A DNA stretch of 64,000 nucleotides from Jeotgalibacillus alimentarius (GTDB lineage Bacteria > Bacillota > Bacilli > Bacillales > Jeotgalibacillaceae): positions 124,001 to 188,000 of the forward strand of contig NZ_JXRQ01000018.1 of NCBI RefSeq assembly GCF_000829445.1, in the 5' to 3' direction. Every line of letters starts with the position of its first letter. Within the stretch, counting starts at the first letter, position 1. The translations under genes were made by a program, and so were the position numbers. Under the pieces are notes generated by a model. The model was given only the letters and a program-made list of their open reading frames with translations. It was not told the DNA's origin and searched no databases. Of this stretch, positions 28,551 through 39,826 are shown in pieces.

Positions 28551-29090
28551 TTAATTCATACCTTTCAATAGACCGGAAAGCTGTTCAAACTTTTCACGGT
28601 CATTGCTGTCAAGCGCTTCATCTATTTGCCGCATCAGCTGTGCACGCTGATTTTCATGAATACTGTCAGCCAAAAATTTTTCAGCTAATTTCTTTTCATT
28701 TGCTGTCAGCTTAAGTTCCTCTCTGATATAAGGATTCTCTTCAAGCACTGCTGCATACTGATAGGATGAATACGCAGATTCAAAGTTCAATTGTATATAT
28801 AAATCTTCATCCCGGTGGAGCCGTATATCATGAAATGACTTTTCAGCATCCGTCGTCATGACGTGCCCCTTATAAAAACGGAAAGGCACTTCATCTGTAC
28901 ATGTTGCTGACATGACAATACCACGAGGACAGTATCTGGCATCTTCAACAAAATGCAGGTTTTCAATCAGTTGTTCGTGGCTCAGCAGATAATTCATAAT
29001 CCATACCGATTCTCTTTTCTTTAATTCATAATGCTGTAAAAACCATTTAATAAAGTCTTTTTTCTCATTAGCTGAAATTGACGGGGCCAA
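28551..29090 (-). CDS. ypiB: YpiB, UPF0302 protein with C-terminal IDEAL domain
   Basis: A 179-residue protein. The UPF0302 part has [30 protein letters not shown] and [11 protein letters not shown]; the end ([20 protein letters not shown]) is an IDEAL domain, named for its I-D-E-A-L-like core seen here as IDEAL with Asp-Glu-Ala-Leu intact. It starts with TTG at 29090 after AAAGGAGGG. It follows ypiA by 13 bases. Molecular function unknown. Confidence 0.87.
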   Translation of the reverse strand: MAPSISANEKKDFIKWFLQHYELKKRESVWIMNYLLSHEQLIENLHFVEDARYCPRGIVMSATCTDEVPFRFYKGHVMTTDAEKSFHDIRLHRDEDLYIQLNFESAYSSYQYAAVLEENPYIREELKLTANEKKLAEKFLADSIHENQRAQLMRQIDEALDSNDREKFEQLSGLLKGMN

Positions 29091-29103
29091 GCCAATCCCT
29101 CCT

Positions 29104-30357
29104 TTACTCTCTCGATAAATGATCTACATTCATCTGCCATTCTTCATTTGCAGGATCTTTTTCAAGGAGTTTCTGATAAATTGTCAGTGCCTCCCGGTGA
29201 CGTCCTTCCTCAAGAAGAAAGCTGCCGAAATCTGTTAGAAAATCACTATGATCATTATATACCACATAAGCTTTTTTATATTCTTCCGAGGCTTTAGAAT
29301 ATTCTTCTTTCAATTCATATGCTTTTGCAGCATCCCACAGAAATTGCGGATCATCTTCGCCGGATTCCTGAACGGTAATGATCACTTCTAGGCATTCATC
29401 CGCTTTTTCCTGTCTGAGTAACACTTTATTGAGTACAAGTGCAGCTTCAAGATAATCAGGATCAATGGCAATGGCCTGTCTTAGAAAGTCTTCAGCTTTT
29501 TGCTCGTCACCCGTTTTCAATGACAATTTACCCGCAGTATGGAAGAGTTCTTTGTTAAACGGATCGCTTTTTAAGCCTTTAACAGCCGCTTCGATCGCGT
29601 TCTCCAGATCTTCTTCATGTTCATATGCAGCTGCAAGCAGCTTGTAGGCACTGTGATAATCAGGATCAAGTTCTATTAACTCTTCAAGTACTTCTGCAGC
29701 AGTTATATAATGCCCTGACTGGTAAGCTGTGAATCCATATTGAAACAGTGTTTCAGCATCTCTTTCATGGTGTAGCGCATCTTCATAGTATGGAAGAGCT
29801 TCTTCAAATGAGCCTCCTGCGCTGTAGCATTCCCCTAATCTCTTACTGATTAAAACACCTACTATTTCTTCTTCAGACAGCATTTTGTAAAACCTGATTG
29901 CTTCTAAAAACCTTCCCTGCTGGATATAAAATTCTGCAAGCGCAAACTGAATGGTTTCTTCATTTTTTTCGTGCTCGTATGCCTGAAGCAGTTTTTGTTC
30001 ACTTACCTCATGAAGACCCTGCATATGATACAGATCAGCTGACAGCAGCATAGCGCGTGAATAAAATTCATTTGAACTGTTGATTTGTTCAAGCAGCAGC
30101 ATTGCTTCCTCAATCTGATCGAGTTCTGCGTGGGCTTCTGCTTTTAACATGACTAGCTCGGTTTCTTCAGGATAAAGTTCAAGTAAATCTTCATATAGAT
30201 CAATGCTTTGCTCTAAAAATCCGAGACTGTACAGGGCTTCTGCCGCTTCATATTTTTCATCATCTGAACCTGTTCTTTTTAAATCACTATATATTTTCAT
30301 TGCTTCTTCGAGACTACCTGCGTGAAGGTGCTCAATCAGCGTTTGTAGTTGGTTCAT
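29104..30357 (-). CDS. ypiA: YpiA tetratricopeptide repeat protein
   Basis: A 417-residue protein made almost wholly of TPR helical hairpins (about ten repeats; for example [20 protein letters not shown] and [20 protein letters not shown]). No signal peptide or catalytic domain. The ATG at 30357 follows AGAAGG; a start seven codons earlier lacks one. It probably acts as a protein-interaction scaffold (family inference). Its position between aroA and ypiB is conserved. Confidence 0.88.
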   Translation of the reverse strand: MNQLQTLIEHLHAGSLEEAMKIYSDLKRTGSDDEKYEAAEALYSLGFLEQSIDLYEDLLELYPEETELVMLKAEAHAELDQIEEAMLLLEQINSSNEFYSRAMLLSADLYHMQGLHEVSEQKLLQAYEHEKNEETIQFALAEFYIQQGRFLEAIRFYKMLSEEEIVGVLISKRLGECYSAGGSFEEALPYYEDALHHERDAETLFQYGFTAYQSGHYITAAEVLEELIELDPDYHSAYKLLAAAYEHEEDLENAIEAAVKGLKSDPFNKELFHTAGKLSLKTGDEQKAEDFLRQAIAIDPDYLEAALVLNKVLLRQEKADECLEVIITVQESGEDDPQFLWDAAKAYELKEEYSKASEEYKKAYVVYNDHSDFLTDFGSFLLEEGRHREALTIYQKLLEKDPANEEWQMNVDHLSRE

Positions 30358-30473
30358 TTTATACCTTCTTTCGTTCATTTATCATAATAGAATAAAAGAA
30401 CCTGAGATCAGATTCAACTATAATCTCTTGTATGTAGTATTCTCTTTAGAAAAGTAAAATCCTTTTTTTGCAA

Positions 30474-30498
30474 TAAAAAAGAGCAGAAAAATCTGCTC
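30474..30498 (-). terminator. aroA terminator
   Basis: GAGCAG/CTGCTC (30498-30481) with a 6-base loop and a T run, directly after the aroA stop. It closes the aromatic supraoperon before ypiA. Confidence 0.75.
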
Positions 30499-30499
30499 A

Positions 30500-31780
30500 T
30501 TAGCTTGTTACTGATTCGAGGTCTTCAAAAAATTCAGGGTATGAGACACTGATACACTCAGGATTTTTAATATGCACTTCCCCGTTTGTAATCAGAGATG
30601 CAACCGCGAGCATCATCCCAATACGGTGATCACCTCTTGAATCAGTCTCAGCTCCGGTTAACTGTGTTGGCCCCTGAATGATCATTCCATCATCAGTTGC
30701 CTCGATATCAGCTCCAAGCTTTTTCAGCTCTTCAACTACCGCATCTATACGGTTCGTCTCTTTCACTTTCAGCTCTTCGGCATCTTTAATCACGGTTTTT
30801 CCGTTGGCCTGTGTAGCAAGCAGTGCGATAATCGGAATTTCATCGATCAGTTTTGGAATCAGGTCCCCATCAACTGTGCAGGCATTTAGCTTACTGCTCT
30901 TAATAGATATTTCCCCTATTGGCTCTTCATCATGATTGACAGGCGTTACTTCAAAATCAGCGTTCATCTGTTTCAGTACTTCGATGATACCTGTTCTCGT
31001 GTCATTAATACCGACTTTTTTCAGCAAGAGTGAGCTGTTTTTAGTAACGGCTGCTGCTGTAAGGAAAAAGGCTGCAGAAGAGATATCTCCCGGAACCTGA
31101 ACATGCTTTGCTTTGAAGGACTGATGTCCACTGACTGTAATGGTAGAGCCTTCCCTCTTTATATTACCGCCAAAGTGCCTGATCATTTTTTCTGTGTGAT
31201 CTCTCGTTTTTTGAGGTTCAACGATGATTGTATCTTCTTCAGACTGAAGCCCTGCAAGTATTAATGCAGACTTTAACTGTGCACTGGCAACAGGCAGTTC
31301 ATAGCGGAAAGCATGAAGTGCTCCTCCACGGATAGAAAGAGGTGTTAAATTGCCGTCGTCTCTTCCGTCAATTCGCGCCCCCATTTCTCTCAGTGGATCT
31401 GTCACTCTGTTCATTGGACGTTTTGCTATTGATTCATCCCCTGTAACAACAGAATGAAAAGGTCGTCCTGCAAGTATGCCGAGAAGCAGTCTGGTTGTTG
31501 TACCTGAATTCCCTGTATAAAGGACTTCCTCAGGTTCTTTCAGGCCTGAAAACCCTTTTCCTTCAATCAGTATTTCATCACCGTTTTCAGTGATCTGAAC
31601 TCCCATTTTTCTGAAGCAATCAATTGTTGCCAGGCAGTCATCACCTTTGAGGAAGCCTGTTACTTTTGTCGTTCCTTCTGCAATTGCGCCAAACATAATC
31701 GATCTGTGAGAGATGGATTTGTCTCCGGGTACTTTAATTGTTCCCTTTACAGAAGGGCTCTTATATTGAAGTGTCTTCAT
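30500..31780 (-). CDS. aroA: 3-phosphoshikimate 1-carboxyvinyltransferase (EPSP synthase)
   Basis: A 426-residue enzyme of the shikimate pathway (named aroE in B. subtilis). PGDKSISHRSIMFGAIAEG near the N-terminus binds shikimate-3-phosphate; LYTGNSGTTTRLLLGIL includes the PEP-site glycine region in a GNSGT form; RVKETNRI-like KVKETNRIDAV and GDHRIGMMLAV are present. The ATG at 31780 follows GAGGAG by seven bases. Last gene of aroC-aroB-aroH-hisC-tyrA-aroA. Confidence 0.96.
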   Translation of the reverse strand: MKTLQYKSPSVKGTIKVPGDKSISHRSIMFGAIAEGTTKVTGFLKGDDCLATIDCFRKMGVQITENGDEILIEGKGFSGLKEPEEVLYTGNSGTTTRLLLGILAGRPFHSVVTGDESIAKRPMNRVTDPLREMGARIDGRDDGNLTPLSIRGGALHAFRYELPVASAQLKSALILAGLQSEEDTIIVEPQKTRDHTEKMIRHFGGNIKREGSTITVSGHQSFKAKHVQVPGDISSAAFFLTAAAVTKNSSLLLKKVGINDTRTGIIEVLKQMNADFEVTPVNHDEEPIGEISIKSSKLNACTVDGDLIPKLIDEIPIIALLATQANGKTVIKDAEELKVKETNRIDAVVEELKKLGADIEATDDGMIIQGPTQLTGAETDSRGDHRIGMMLAVASLITNGEVHIKNPECISVSYPEFFEDLESVTS

Positions 31781-31804
31781 TACAAAACTCCTCACACAAT
31801 TATT

Positions 31805-32908
31805 CTATACTGTAAACACGTCATACTCAGTCACTGACGAAATGCAGTCAGCTCCGCGCTTGCGATCTTCCTCAGTCTGAAAACTGATCGTTAAAACCCC
31901 GTAAATATCTTCTCTCGTTTCCATAATTCTGAGGTTAACGATACTGATTTCTTCCTTCGCTAAAATACCTGTTATCTCTGAAATGACACCGGGGTAATCC
32001 GGCACATCCACAAACAGGTCGTAAAAAGAGGGAATCGCACCTTTTTGCAGTATTGGCATGGAATCCCTGAATGTTTTTGCTTCTGAAAAATACGCATGAA
32101 TATCCGCTGCGTTATTTCTTTCGAGCATGTCGATCACACGATTCATTTCTTCCTGCCACTCTGACATCAGGGTTTTGAGGGTATCGATATTGTGAACGGT
32201 TATATCTCTCCACATTTCAGGGTTTGAAGAGGCAATTCTCGATATATCCCTGAACCCTCCCGCAGCAAGACTGGAAATGAGAGGCTGCCTCTGATAATTA
32301 TCTTTTACCTGATGGACAAGTGATGATGCGATAATATGTGGAAAATGACTGACCATTCCGGTGATATGATCATGCTCTTCAGGCTTCACTTCAAGAAACT
32401 TCGCTTTACTGCCCTTCAGCCATTTTTTCAGTGCTGCAACGGATTCGGTATCATGAGGCTCTGCAGGTGTTAATAGATAAAATGCATTTTCAAAAAGAAT
32501 CGCTTTGGCAGCGGAGACACCACTTTTATGTGAACCTGCCATCGGATGTCCGCCTATGAATGATATCCCCTTTTCAGAGAACAGATGACTCGATTCCATA
32601 ATTCTCTTTTTTGTACTACCGACATCTGTCACGATGACACCAGGTTTAAGATTGAATGAAGATATGGTCTTCATCAGCTCAACCGTTTCATTTACAGGTG
32701 TACAGATAATAATCAAGTCTGCACGTTCAGCATCCTCCTGTAAGGAGTCAGACCCCTGACTGATAGCGTTAAGTGCTTTTGCGAGTCTGATCTCTTCTTT
32801 TTTTATATCAAAGCCGGTCACAGTTGCCCCGGGATATTCTTTCAGTATTGATAAACCGATTGAGCCTCCAATCAACCCGAGCCCAATAATAAACACATTG
32901 CCATTCAT
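31805..32908 (-). CDS. tyrA: prephenate dehydrogenase with C-terminal ACT domain
   Basis: A 367-residue NAD-dependent enzyme for tyrosine synthesis. The Rossmann motif GLGLIGGSIGLSI is at the N-terminus, followed by TDVGSTKKRI, GGHPMAGSHKSG and GMVSHFPHIIAS; the last ~75 residues are an ACT domain (DYPGVISEITGILAKEEISI), probably for tyrosine feedback. The ATG at 32908 follows AAGG; longer readings overlap hisC. Length matches the B. subtilis protein (371). Confidence 0.94.
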   Translation of the reverse strand: MNGNVFIIGLGLIGGSIGLSILKEYPGATVTGFDIKKEEIRLAKALNAISQGSDSLQEDAERADLIIICTPVNETVELMKTISSFNLKPGVIVTDVGSTKKRIMESSHLFSEKGISFIGGHPMAGSHKSGVSAAKAILFENAFYLLTPAEPHDTESVAALKKWLKGSKAKFLEVKPEEHDHITGMVSHFPHIIASSLVHQVKDNYQRQPLISSLAAGGFRDISRIASSNPEMWRDITVHNIDTLKTLMSEWQEEMNRVIDMLERNNAADIHAYFSEAKTFRDSMPILQKGAIPSFYDLFVDVPDYPGVISEITGILAKEEISIVNLRIMETREDIYGVLTISFQTEEDRKRGADCISSVTEYDVFTV

Positions 32909-32921
32909 ACGTTCACAACCT

Positions 32922-34007
32922 TTAATGTGAGATAGTCTCCCTGATTGCTTTAAGCGTCTTATCAACCTGATCACTGCTGCCGATCGTGATTCTCAGGCTG
33001 TTAGGGAAGCCAAGTGCCTGTCCGCTTCTAACAATGATTCCTTTTCTTAACAGGGCTTCAAATAAGTCATCTGCATCCTGGTTAAAATGAACCAGAATAA
33101 AATTGCCCTGTGAAGGATAATACGTAAGACCATGCTCATGACAGAATTGCTCAAACTTTTGAATACCTTCTCTATTCTGCTGTCTGCAGCTTTCAATGAA
33201 CGTCTGATCACCAATGGCTGCTGCAGCTGCCTGCTGGGCCAGTGCATTCGTATTAAAAGGCTCTCTTACCGGTTCAAGAGATTGTATCAGCGCAGGGTTG
33301 GCAATTCCGTACCCGACTCTGAAGCCGGCAAGTCCGTAAGCTTTTGAAAACGTTCTTGTGACGATCAGGTTTGAATATGAGTTGATGAGTTCTAAAGCAT
33401 TGTAATAGTCTTCTGCGGTCACATATTCATAATAAGCTTCATCAAGAACAATCAGGACATCTTTTGGAATCTGATCAAGGAATTGTACCAGATCTTTTTC
33501 AGCGATGCTGACACCAGTCGGATTATTCGGGCTGCACACCCATACTACAGCTGTTTGTCCGTTAACTGCTGATGCCATGGCCTGAAGATTATGGTGACCT
33601 TCAACAAGAGGAACCTCTATCACCTCAGCACCTTCGATGACAGCGTTGTGTTTGTATTGAGGGAAAGTCGGAGCAGCCATTACAGTGTTTTTAGAGGAAT
33701 CAAGCATTGCTCTTGAGATAATCTGAATGATTTCATCCGACCCGTTCCCTAAAATAAAATGATTTCCTGAAAGATGGTAAAACGCTGCAAGCGCGTTTCT
33801 GAGTATTGTTCCGCCGCCGTCAGGGTAAATTGCATAATTCATTGCGTTATCTTTAATATGATTTTTAACCTGATCTGAACAGCCAAACGGATTCTCGTTA
33901 GAAGCAAGCTTAATGATTTCTTTAAGTCCAAGTTCATTTTTAACTTCTTCTATTGTTTTTCCAGGTTTATATGGTGATAGTTTTTTAACCTGATCTTTAA
34001 TATACAT
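32922..34007 (-). CDS. hisC: histidinol-phosphate / aromatic aminotransferase
   Basis: A 361-residue PLP aminotransferase. LASNENPFGCS, CSPNNPTG, LDEAYYEY and the Schiff-base region TRTFSKAYGLAGFRVGY are clear. In Bacillus this enzyme serves both histidine and aromatic amino acid synthesis, which explains its place in the aromatic operon. The ATG at 34007 overlaps the aroH stop (TGATG). In B. subtilis trpEDCFBA separates aroH and hisC; here they touch. Confidence 0.93.
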   Translation of the reverse strand: MYIKDQVKKLSPYKPGKTIEEVKNELGLKEIIKLASNENPFGCSDQVKNHIKDNAMNYAIYPDGGGTILRNALAAFYHLSGNHFILGNGSDEIIQIISRAMLDSSKNTVMAAPTFPQYKHNAVIEGAEVIEVPLVEGHHNLQAMASAVNGQTAVVWVCSPNNPTGVSIAEKDLVQFLDQIPKDVLIVLDEAYYEYVTAEDYYNALELINSYSNLIVTRTFSKAYGLAGFRVGYGIANPALIQSLEPVREPFNTNALAQQAAAAAIGDQTFIESCRQQNREGIQKFEQFCHEHGLTYYPSQGNFILVHFNQDADDLFEALLRKGIIVRSGQALGFPNSLRITIGSSDQVDKTLKAIRETISH

Positions 34008-34387
34008 CACTGATTCTCCTTTCCGGTCATTGCAAGGTCCGGACGTAACTTTACTGCCTCATGATGATAAATGTGATAAATATCCTTCTGTTTTTTCGCA
34101 GTATTCACATGCACCATCACTCTGACACACCCCGGCAATGCATCTTTAACAGGAATTTCCTGCATACACATGACGGGCACATATTGCCAGCCATCAATTT
34201 TTCTTAATGCTTTTGCAGGAAACACTGATCGAATATCGTCAGTAGTTGATATAAATACTGAGGCTGTATCGTCTGCATCAATATTATTTTTTTCAATCAT
34301 CTCCTCAAGCAGAGACAGAGTAGCCTCAATTACTAGTTCTTCCTTATCTGACTCTACCGTTGTTGCCCCTCTAATACCACGGATCAA
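34007..34387 (-). CDS. aroH: chorismate mutase, AroH type
   Basis: A 126-residue trimeric chorismate mutase converting chorismate to prephenate. IRGIRGATTVE (with the active-site Arg7 region), STTDDIRSVFPAKALR and GWQYVPVMCMQE match AroH. It starts with TTG at 34387, overlapping the aroB stop (TTGA), after a GAGGGGGG ribosome site, and its own stop overlaps hisC. Confidence 0.95.
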   Translation of the reverse strand: MIRGIRGATTVESDKEELVIEATLSLLEEMIEKNNIDADDTASVFISTTDDIRSVFPAKALRKIDGWQYVPVMCMQEIPVKDALPGCVRVMVHVNTAKKQKDIYHIYHHEAVKLRPDLAMTGKENQ

Positions 34388-35460
34388 TGTGTTTCCCCCC
34401 TCTGCTGCAGTAGTCGGTGAACCTGCAGTAACTCTTCCTGGTCAATCCTTTTTAACACAGGCTTACCCACTTCTTCTAGTAAGACAAAGCGGATTTGGTG
34501 TTTCAGATTCTTTTTATCTTTCTTCATGAGTGCAAGCAATTCTTCATACGGTGCTACAGCCTTAGTATCGTATCCTAGTGAATGAACCCATTCTAAAAAG
34601 CCGGCTATATCAAACTTTAGTTCTGTTTGCCTTTGACTCAGCAGAATTGCATAGACCATGCCAATCATCACGCATTCACCGTGGAGTTTGCCTCCATAAC
34701 CTGACCAAGCTTCAACAGCATGACCATAAGTGTGACCGAAATTTAAAAAGGCACGGATATTCTGCTCCCGCTCGTCTTTTGCCACGATTTCACCTTTAAT
34801 CTGGATGCCCTTTTTAAGCGCATACTGAAGGAAATCCTGATCAAGGGTTTTGAAATCAGTGACTTGTTTCATTAATTCTTTCAGAAAATCGTTATCTGCT
34901 ATTAACGCATGTTTAATCACTTCTGCAAAACCCGACCTGATTTCACGCTCAGGCAGCGTTCTGAGAAAAGAGCTGTCATAAACAACGGCAGAAGGCTGAT
35001 GAAAGCTTCCGGTCATATTTTTCCCAAGGGGATGATTAATAGCCGTTTTCCCTCCCACTGCACTATCGTGTGCGAGGATGGTTGTAGGCACCTGAATATA
35101 TCTGATGCCTCTCATATACGTTGCAGCTGTAAACCCTGCAAGGTCGCCTGTTGCACCCCCACCACAAGCAATAATGAGAGATTGACGATCTAACCCCGAT
35201 TCAAGAGCTTTTCCCATCGCCTGCTCATAAACAGCAAATGTTTTTGCTTTTTCTCCGGCCGGCAGAACATGAAAGTCATCAAACGGGATACTTTCATGAA
35301 TCATATCCTTATGATGTTGATACACTGTTTCATCTACTAAAAGCAGAATAGACGTAACTTCCGAAGACAGATCATGAATGAACTGTTTCAGCTTGCCAAG
35401 TGCTTTTTCACCAATTAAAACAGGGTAGTCATTCCCTGCCCGGATGATCAGCTTTTCCAT
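34384..35460 (-). CDS. aroB: 3-dehydroquinate synthase
   Basis: A 358-residue NAD- and metal-dependent enzyme of the shikimate pathway. GGGATGDLAGFTAATYMRGI, VGGKTAINHPLGKNMTGSFHQP and the metal histidines in NFGHTYGHAVE and KLHGECVMIGM are visible. The ATG at 35460 follows AAGGA and lies directly after the aroC stop. Confidence 0.96.
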   Translation of the reverse strand: MEKLIIRAGNDYPVLIGEKALGKLKQFIHDLSSEVTSILLLVDETVYQHHKDMIHESIPFDDFHVLPAGEKAKTFAVYEQAMGKALESGLDRQSLIIACGGGATGDLAGFTAATYMRGIRYIQVPTTILAHDSAVGGKTAINHPLGKNMTGSFHQPSAVVYDSSFLRTLPEREIRSGFAEVIKHALIADNDFLKELMKQVTDFKTLDQDFLQYALKKGIQIKGEIVAKDEREQNIRAFLNFGHTYGHAVEAWSGYGGKLHGECVMIGMVYAILLSQRQTELKFDIAGFLEWVHSLGYDTKAVAPYEELLALMKKDKKNLKHQIRFVLLEEVGKPVLKRIDQEELLQVHRLLQQRGETH

Positions 35461-35461
35461 A

Positions 35462-36637
35462 TCAGTAATCCTTAGCGTATGCCCGGTGCTGTTCAACAGA
35501 TTGCTTTAATTGATCAAAACGATCACTGTCAAACTGATCGCATATTGCACATGCGATCTCCCATGCTACTACTGCTTCTGCTACAACAGCAGCTGCAGGC
35601 ACCGCACAGCTGTCTGAACGTTCAATACTTGCGCTAAATGGCTCCTTAGAGTCAATATCCACACTCTCAAGCGGCTTATAAAGCGTTGGGATCGGTTTCA
35701 TGACCCCTTTGACTACGATCGGCATACCGGTTGTCATACCGCCTTCAAAACCGCCTAGACGATTGGATTTCCTGTAGTAGCCCTGCTCCTCAGACCAGGC
35801 GATTTCATCGTGAACCTGACTTCCCGGAAGACGGGCCATTTCAAAACCAAGACCAAATTCGACGCCTTTAAATGCATTAATACTCATGATTGCAGCTGCA
35901 ATCTTTGCATCGAGCTTTTTATCATAGTGAACGTAGCTTCCTAAACCTGCCGGAACATTCTCCACAACTACTTCCACGACTCCACCGATTGAGTCACCAT
36001 TCTTTTTAGCTTCATCGATTGCCGTTTTCATTTTTTCTGAAGCTTCTGCATCAATACACCTTACTTCGCTTTCTTCAGATTTACTTCTGATTTCTTTTGC
36101 TGGCAAACCTTCAATCACGTCCGCCTGTACACCGCCAATTTCTCTCACATGACAGGCGATATTAATATTCAGATCTTTAAGGATTTTCTGAGCAAGTGCA
36201 CCCGCTGCAACTCTTACAGTCGTTTCACGTGCCGATGATCTTTCAAGAACGTTACGCATATCGCGGTGGCCATATTTTATGCCTCCATTTAAATCAGCAT
36301 GTCCCGGTCTCGGTCTGGTAATTTTTCTTCTTACTTCCTTTTCCTCATCATCACTGAGCGGTTCTGAACCCATAATCTTTGTCCAGTGAGTCCAGTCTTT
36401 ATTCTCAACAACAAGCGCAATAGGCGATCCGAGTGTTTTACCATGTCTGACTCCACTTAAGATCTGGGCTTGGTCTGTCTCGATCTGCATTCTTCTGCCG
36501 CGTCCATAACCTTTTTGCCTTCTGGCAAGATGTTCATTAATATCTGATGCCACAAGCTCTAATCCCGCAGGAAGTCCTTCAATGATTGTTGTCAGCTGAG
36601 GTCCATGGGACTCTCCTGCTGTTAAGTATCTCATCAT
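35462..36637 (-). CDS. aroC: chorismate synthase
   Basis: A 391-residue FMN-dependent enzyme making chorismate from EPSP (aroF in B. subtilis). [13 protein letters not shown], the [33 protein letters not shown] block and [10 protein letters not shown] are the family signatures. Two adjacent ATGs (36637, 36634) are possible; the first sits eight bases after the G-rich ribosome site. First gene of the aromatic supraoperon, 88 bases after cheR in reading order. Confidence 0.96.
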   Translation of the reverse strand: MMRYLTAGESHGPQLTTIIEGLPAGLELVASDINEHLARRQKGYGRGRRMQIETDQAQILSGVRHGKTLGSPIALVVENKDWTHWTKIMGSEPLSDDEEKEVRRKITRPRPGHADLNGGIKYGHRDMRNVLERSSARETTVRVAAGALAQKILKDLNINIACHVREIGGVQADVIEGLPAKEIRSKSEESEVRCIDAEASEKMKTAIDEAKKNGDSIGGVVEVVVENVPAGLGSYVHYDKKLDAKIAAAIMSINAFKGVEFGLGFEMARLPGSQVHDEIAWSEEQGYYRKSNRLGGFEGGMTTGMPIVVKGVMKPIPTLYKPLESVDIDSKEPFSASIERSDSCAVPAAAVVAEAVVAWEIACAICDQFDSDRFDQLKQSVEQHRAYAKDY

Positions 36638-36725
36638 AATACTTTCCCCCTTCAACTCGCTAAAGTGATATTTGTACAGTCTAACATATTTTTTTGAAGG
36701 TATGTAGTGAAATTAACCGACAAGT

Positions 36726-37508
<783 letters not shown>

Positions 37509-37563
37509 TCATTTATTAGCACTATTAATAGCTACTATATAAAAACATCTTAAAAAATGCTAT

Positions 37564-37591
37564 AAAAAAAAGCACCTCTTCAGGTGCTTTT
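37564..37591 (-). terminator. ndk terminator
   Basis: AAAGCACCT/AGGTGCTTT with a GAAG loop and a run of T on the minus strand, right after the ndk stop. Confidence 0.85.
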
Positions 37592-37596
37592 ACCAA

Positions 37597-38043
37597 TTAA
37601 TAAACCCATTCATCGGATGATTTTTTGTATTCAAGTGCTGCATCTTCACCAAAGAAAAGAGTGATTTCACGTTCTGCACTTTCAAGAGAGTCAGAACCGT
37701 GAATGATGTTTTTACCTACTGTCAGTCCAAAATCTCCTCTGAGTGTTCCGAGGTCAGCTTCACTAGGCTTAGTAGCACCCATCATATGACGTGCAGTCTT
37801 GACAACATCTTCACCTTCCCAGATCATTGCAAAAACCGGACCTGATGTGATGAAATCCGTTAGTTCCCCAAAAAACGGCTTATCAGCGTGTTCACCATAA
37901 TGTTTCTTTGCCAGGTCATCAGAAATAACCATCAGCTTAGCAGCTGCAAGTTTGAATCCTTTACGTTCGAATCGGCTGATCACTTCACCGATTAACCCTC
38001 TTTGTACGCCATCAGGCTTAACCATTAGAAAAGTCTTTTCCAT
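37597..38043 (-). CDS. ndk: nucleoside diphosphate kinase
   Basis: A 148-residue kinase balancing NTP pools. The phosphoacceptor is His115 in [17 protein letters not shown] and the RHMMGATKP loop are intact. It has its own promoter and terminator, with a cre-like sequence at the -35. Confidence 0.97.
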   Translation of the reverse strand: MEKTFLMVKPDGVQRGLIGEVISRFERKGFKLAAAKLMVISDDLAKKHYGEHADKPFFGELTDFITSGPVFAMIWEGEDVVKTARHMMGATKPSEADLGTLRGDFGLTVGKNIIHGSDSLESAEREITLFFGEDAALEYKKSSDEWVY

Positions 38044-38091
38044 TCTCTATTCCCCCAACTATGTATGTCGGTCTCTTTAAGACCCTCTAAA

Positions 38092-38120
38092 AGATTATCA
38101 CTCATTGAACGTTTTGGCAA
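38092..38120 (-). promoter_or_regulatory. ndk promoter
   Basis: On the minus strand TTGCCA (38120-38115) and TAATCT (38097-38092) are 17 bases apart, with TGA before the -10 (extended -10). The hbs promoter has the same spacing and the same GTGATAATCTTTTA downstream part. Confidence 0.5.
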
Positions 38121-38128
38121 CGTTTTCA
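38115..38128. promoter_or_regulatory. cre-like (CcpA) site overlapping the ndk -35
   Basis: TGAAAACGTTGCCA (minus strand) fits the cre consensus TGWAARCGYTWWCA at 12 of 14 positions, including the central CG. It covers the -35. CcpA control is inference. Confidence 0.3.
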
Positions 38129-38135
38129 TTGGAAT

Positions 38136-39098
38136 TTAATACTTTCTTTTTCCAATAAAGAGGGCAATATCGCGAAGTGACTTTTTAGCTTTAGACTGGG
38201 GGATTTCATCAAGCTGGTCGAGCGCTTTTCGTAAATATCTCTGGCTGATTGCAGAGGACCGTTTAATTGCATCAGTTTTTAAAATATCATCTATGATCTG
38301 CCGCAGATCCTCACCCGGCATTTCTTCATGAACTTTTTTGATTCTGCTGCTGATCTCAGGGTTCTCCATCGCATAAAATACAGGCAGTGTGATATTCCCC
38401 TGCAACAGGTCACCTCCGGCAGGCTTACCAAGTTCTTTTTCAGTACTTGTAAAATCAAGAATGTCATCAGTAATCTGATAAGCCATTCCAACATAATACC
38501 CAAAACGGTAGAGTCTTTTTTGAATATCAGCAGATGCGTTACCTGCAACTGCTCCGAGCTGACAGCTTACTGCAATCAACAGGGCCGTTTTTCTCTTAAT
38601 CCGCCGGAAATAATCTCTGGTGCTTTGATTAAAGCGGTATTTATCCTGAATTTGCGCAATTTCACCAATACATAATTCAACAATTGCATCTGACAGAATT
38701 TTATGAGCAGATGGATTCTGGATCACTGTCATATAGTTCAACGCTCTTGCGAACATATAATCTCCGGTGTACATCGCAATCTGGTTGTTCCATTCCGCCT
38801 GAATTGTCGTTCTGCCCCGGCGCATATCTGCATTATCGATGACATCATCATGTACAAGTGAAGCCATATGAATCAGTTCAAGTGCAACAGCAGCATTTTT
38901 CACACGGTGAATATCATATTGACCTGTTTTGGCAGCGAGCAGGACAAAAACAGGTCGGATTCTCTTTCCTCCGGCCTGAAGTAAATGCAGTGAAGCATCC
39001 TTTAGAAGCTCTGTATCTGAATGAATTGCCTGACTTAGTTCCTTTTCGACCTCTTCAATATCCGCTTTCAGAAACGAATAGAGCATTGTTAATTTCAT
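38136..39098 (-). CDS. hepT: heptaprenyl diphosphate synthase component II
   Basis: A 320-residue trans-prenyl transferase, the catalytic half of the enzyme making the menaquinone-7 side chain. The first Asp-rich motif is DDVID at 84-88 (HDDVIDNADMRRG) and the second is DDILDF; GGKRIRPVFVLLA binds pyrophosphate. It needs HepS, encoded two genes upstream in the conserved hepS-menH-hepT operon. Confidence 0.95.
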   Translation of the reverse strand: MKLTMLYSFLKADIEEVEKELSQAIHSDTELLKDASLHLLQAGGKRIRPVFVLLAAKTGQYDIHRVKNAAVALELIHMASLVHDDVIDNADMRRGRTTIQAEWNNQIAMYTGDYMFARALNYMTVIQNPSAHKILSDAIVELCIGEIAQIQDKYRFNQSTRDYFRRIKRKTALLIAVSCQLGAVAGNASADIQKRLYRFGYYVGMAYQITDDILDFTSTEKELGKPAGGDLLQGNITLPVFYAMENPEISSRIKKVHEEMPGEDLRQIIDDILKTDAIKRSSAISQRYLRKALDQLDEIPQSKAKKSLRDIALFIGKRKY

Positions 39099-39122
39099 AA
39101 CACTTCCACCTAATTTGCATTT

Positions 39123-39824
39123 TTAAGCTTTTTTATACCCAAGGTGCATTGCTGCTGCCCCGCCACTGAACTGTTTATAGTTCACACTTATAAAACCTGC
39201 TTCTTCAAACATGTCAGCCAGCTGCCGGGCTCCCGGAAAGTCTTTCGCTGACTCCTGCAGCCAGGAATACTCATTATAACTTTTTGCAAGGATTTTTCCG
39301 AAAATCGGCATGACATATTTGAAATAAGCGTAATACAACTGTCTGAAACCTGGAATTGTCGGCTGTGAAGTCTCAAGACAGACTGCCATTCCACCCGGTT
39401 TTAATACCCTGTTCATTTCTTTTAATACCTGAAGATAATCAGGTACATTTCTCAGTCCGAAACCGATCGTGACATAATCAAATGAATTGTCATCGTATGG
39501 TAATGCCATTGCATTACCGTGAACAAGTGAGATTTGTGGATAATTCTTTACTTTTTCATGACCTGTTTTAAGCATATTTTTACTGAAATCCAGACCTACT
39601 ACTTCGCCTTCAGGACCTGCAGCCTCTGCAAGCGCAATAGTCCAGTCAGCTGTTCCGCAGCACACATCAAGTGCTTTCGAGCCTGTATCAACCTGCATTT
39701 TTTCCATCGTGTACTTTCTCCAGCGGACGTGCTGCTGAAAACTGATAATAGAATTCATTTTATCGTAACGGCCATGAATTTTCTCAAAGACCCCGTGGAC
39801 TTTTTGTTCTTTCTCTGTCTGCAT
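39123..39824 (-). CDS. menH: demethylmenaquinone methyltransferase
   Basis: A 233-residue SAM methyltransferase (UbiE/MenG family; menH in B. subtilis) for the last step of menaquinone synthesis. [18 protein letters not shown] is SAM motif [21 protein letters not shown] and [17 protein letters not shown] are typical of the family. It lies between hepS and hepT. Confidence 0.95.
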   Translation of the reverse strand: MQTEKEQKVHGVFEKIHGRYDKMNSIISFQQHVRWRKYTMEKMQVDTGSKALDVCCGTADWTIALAEAAGPEGEVVGLDFSKNMLKTGHEKVKNYPQISLVHGNAMALPYDDNSFDYVTIGFGLRNVPDYLQVLKEMNRVLKPGGMAVCLETSQPTIPGFRQLYYAYFKYVMPIFGKILAKSYNEYSWLQESAKDFPGARQLADMFEEAGFISVNYKQFSGGAAAMHLGYKKA

Positions 39825-39826
39825 AA

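Noticed and set aside
36656-36725. Promoter for the aromatic operon (TTTCAC-18-TATGTT, minus strand)
   Set aside because: Both hexamers are weak and other pairs fit equally badly; the operon promoter is probably here but cannot be placed.
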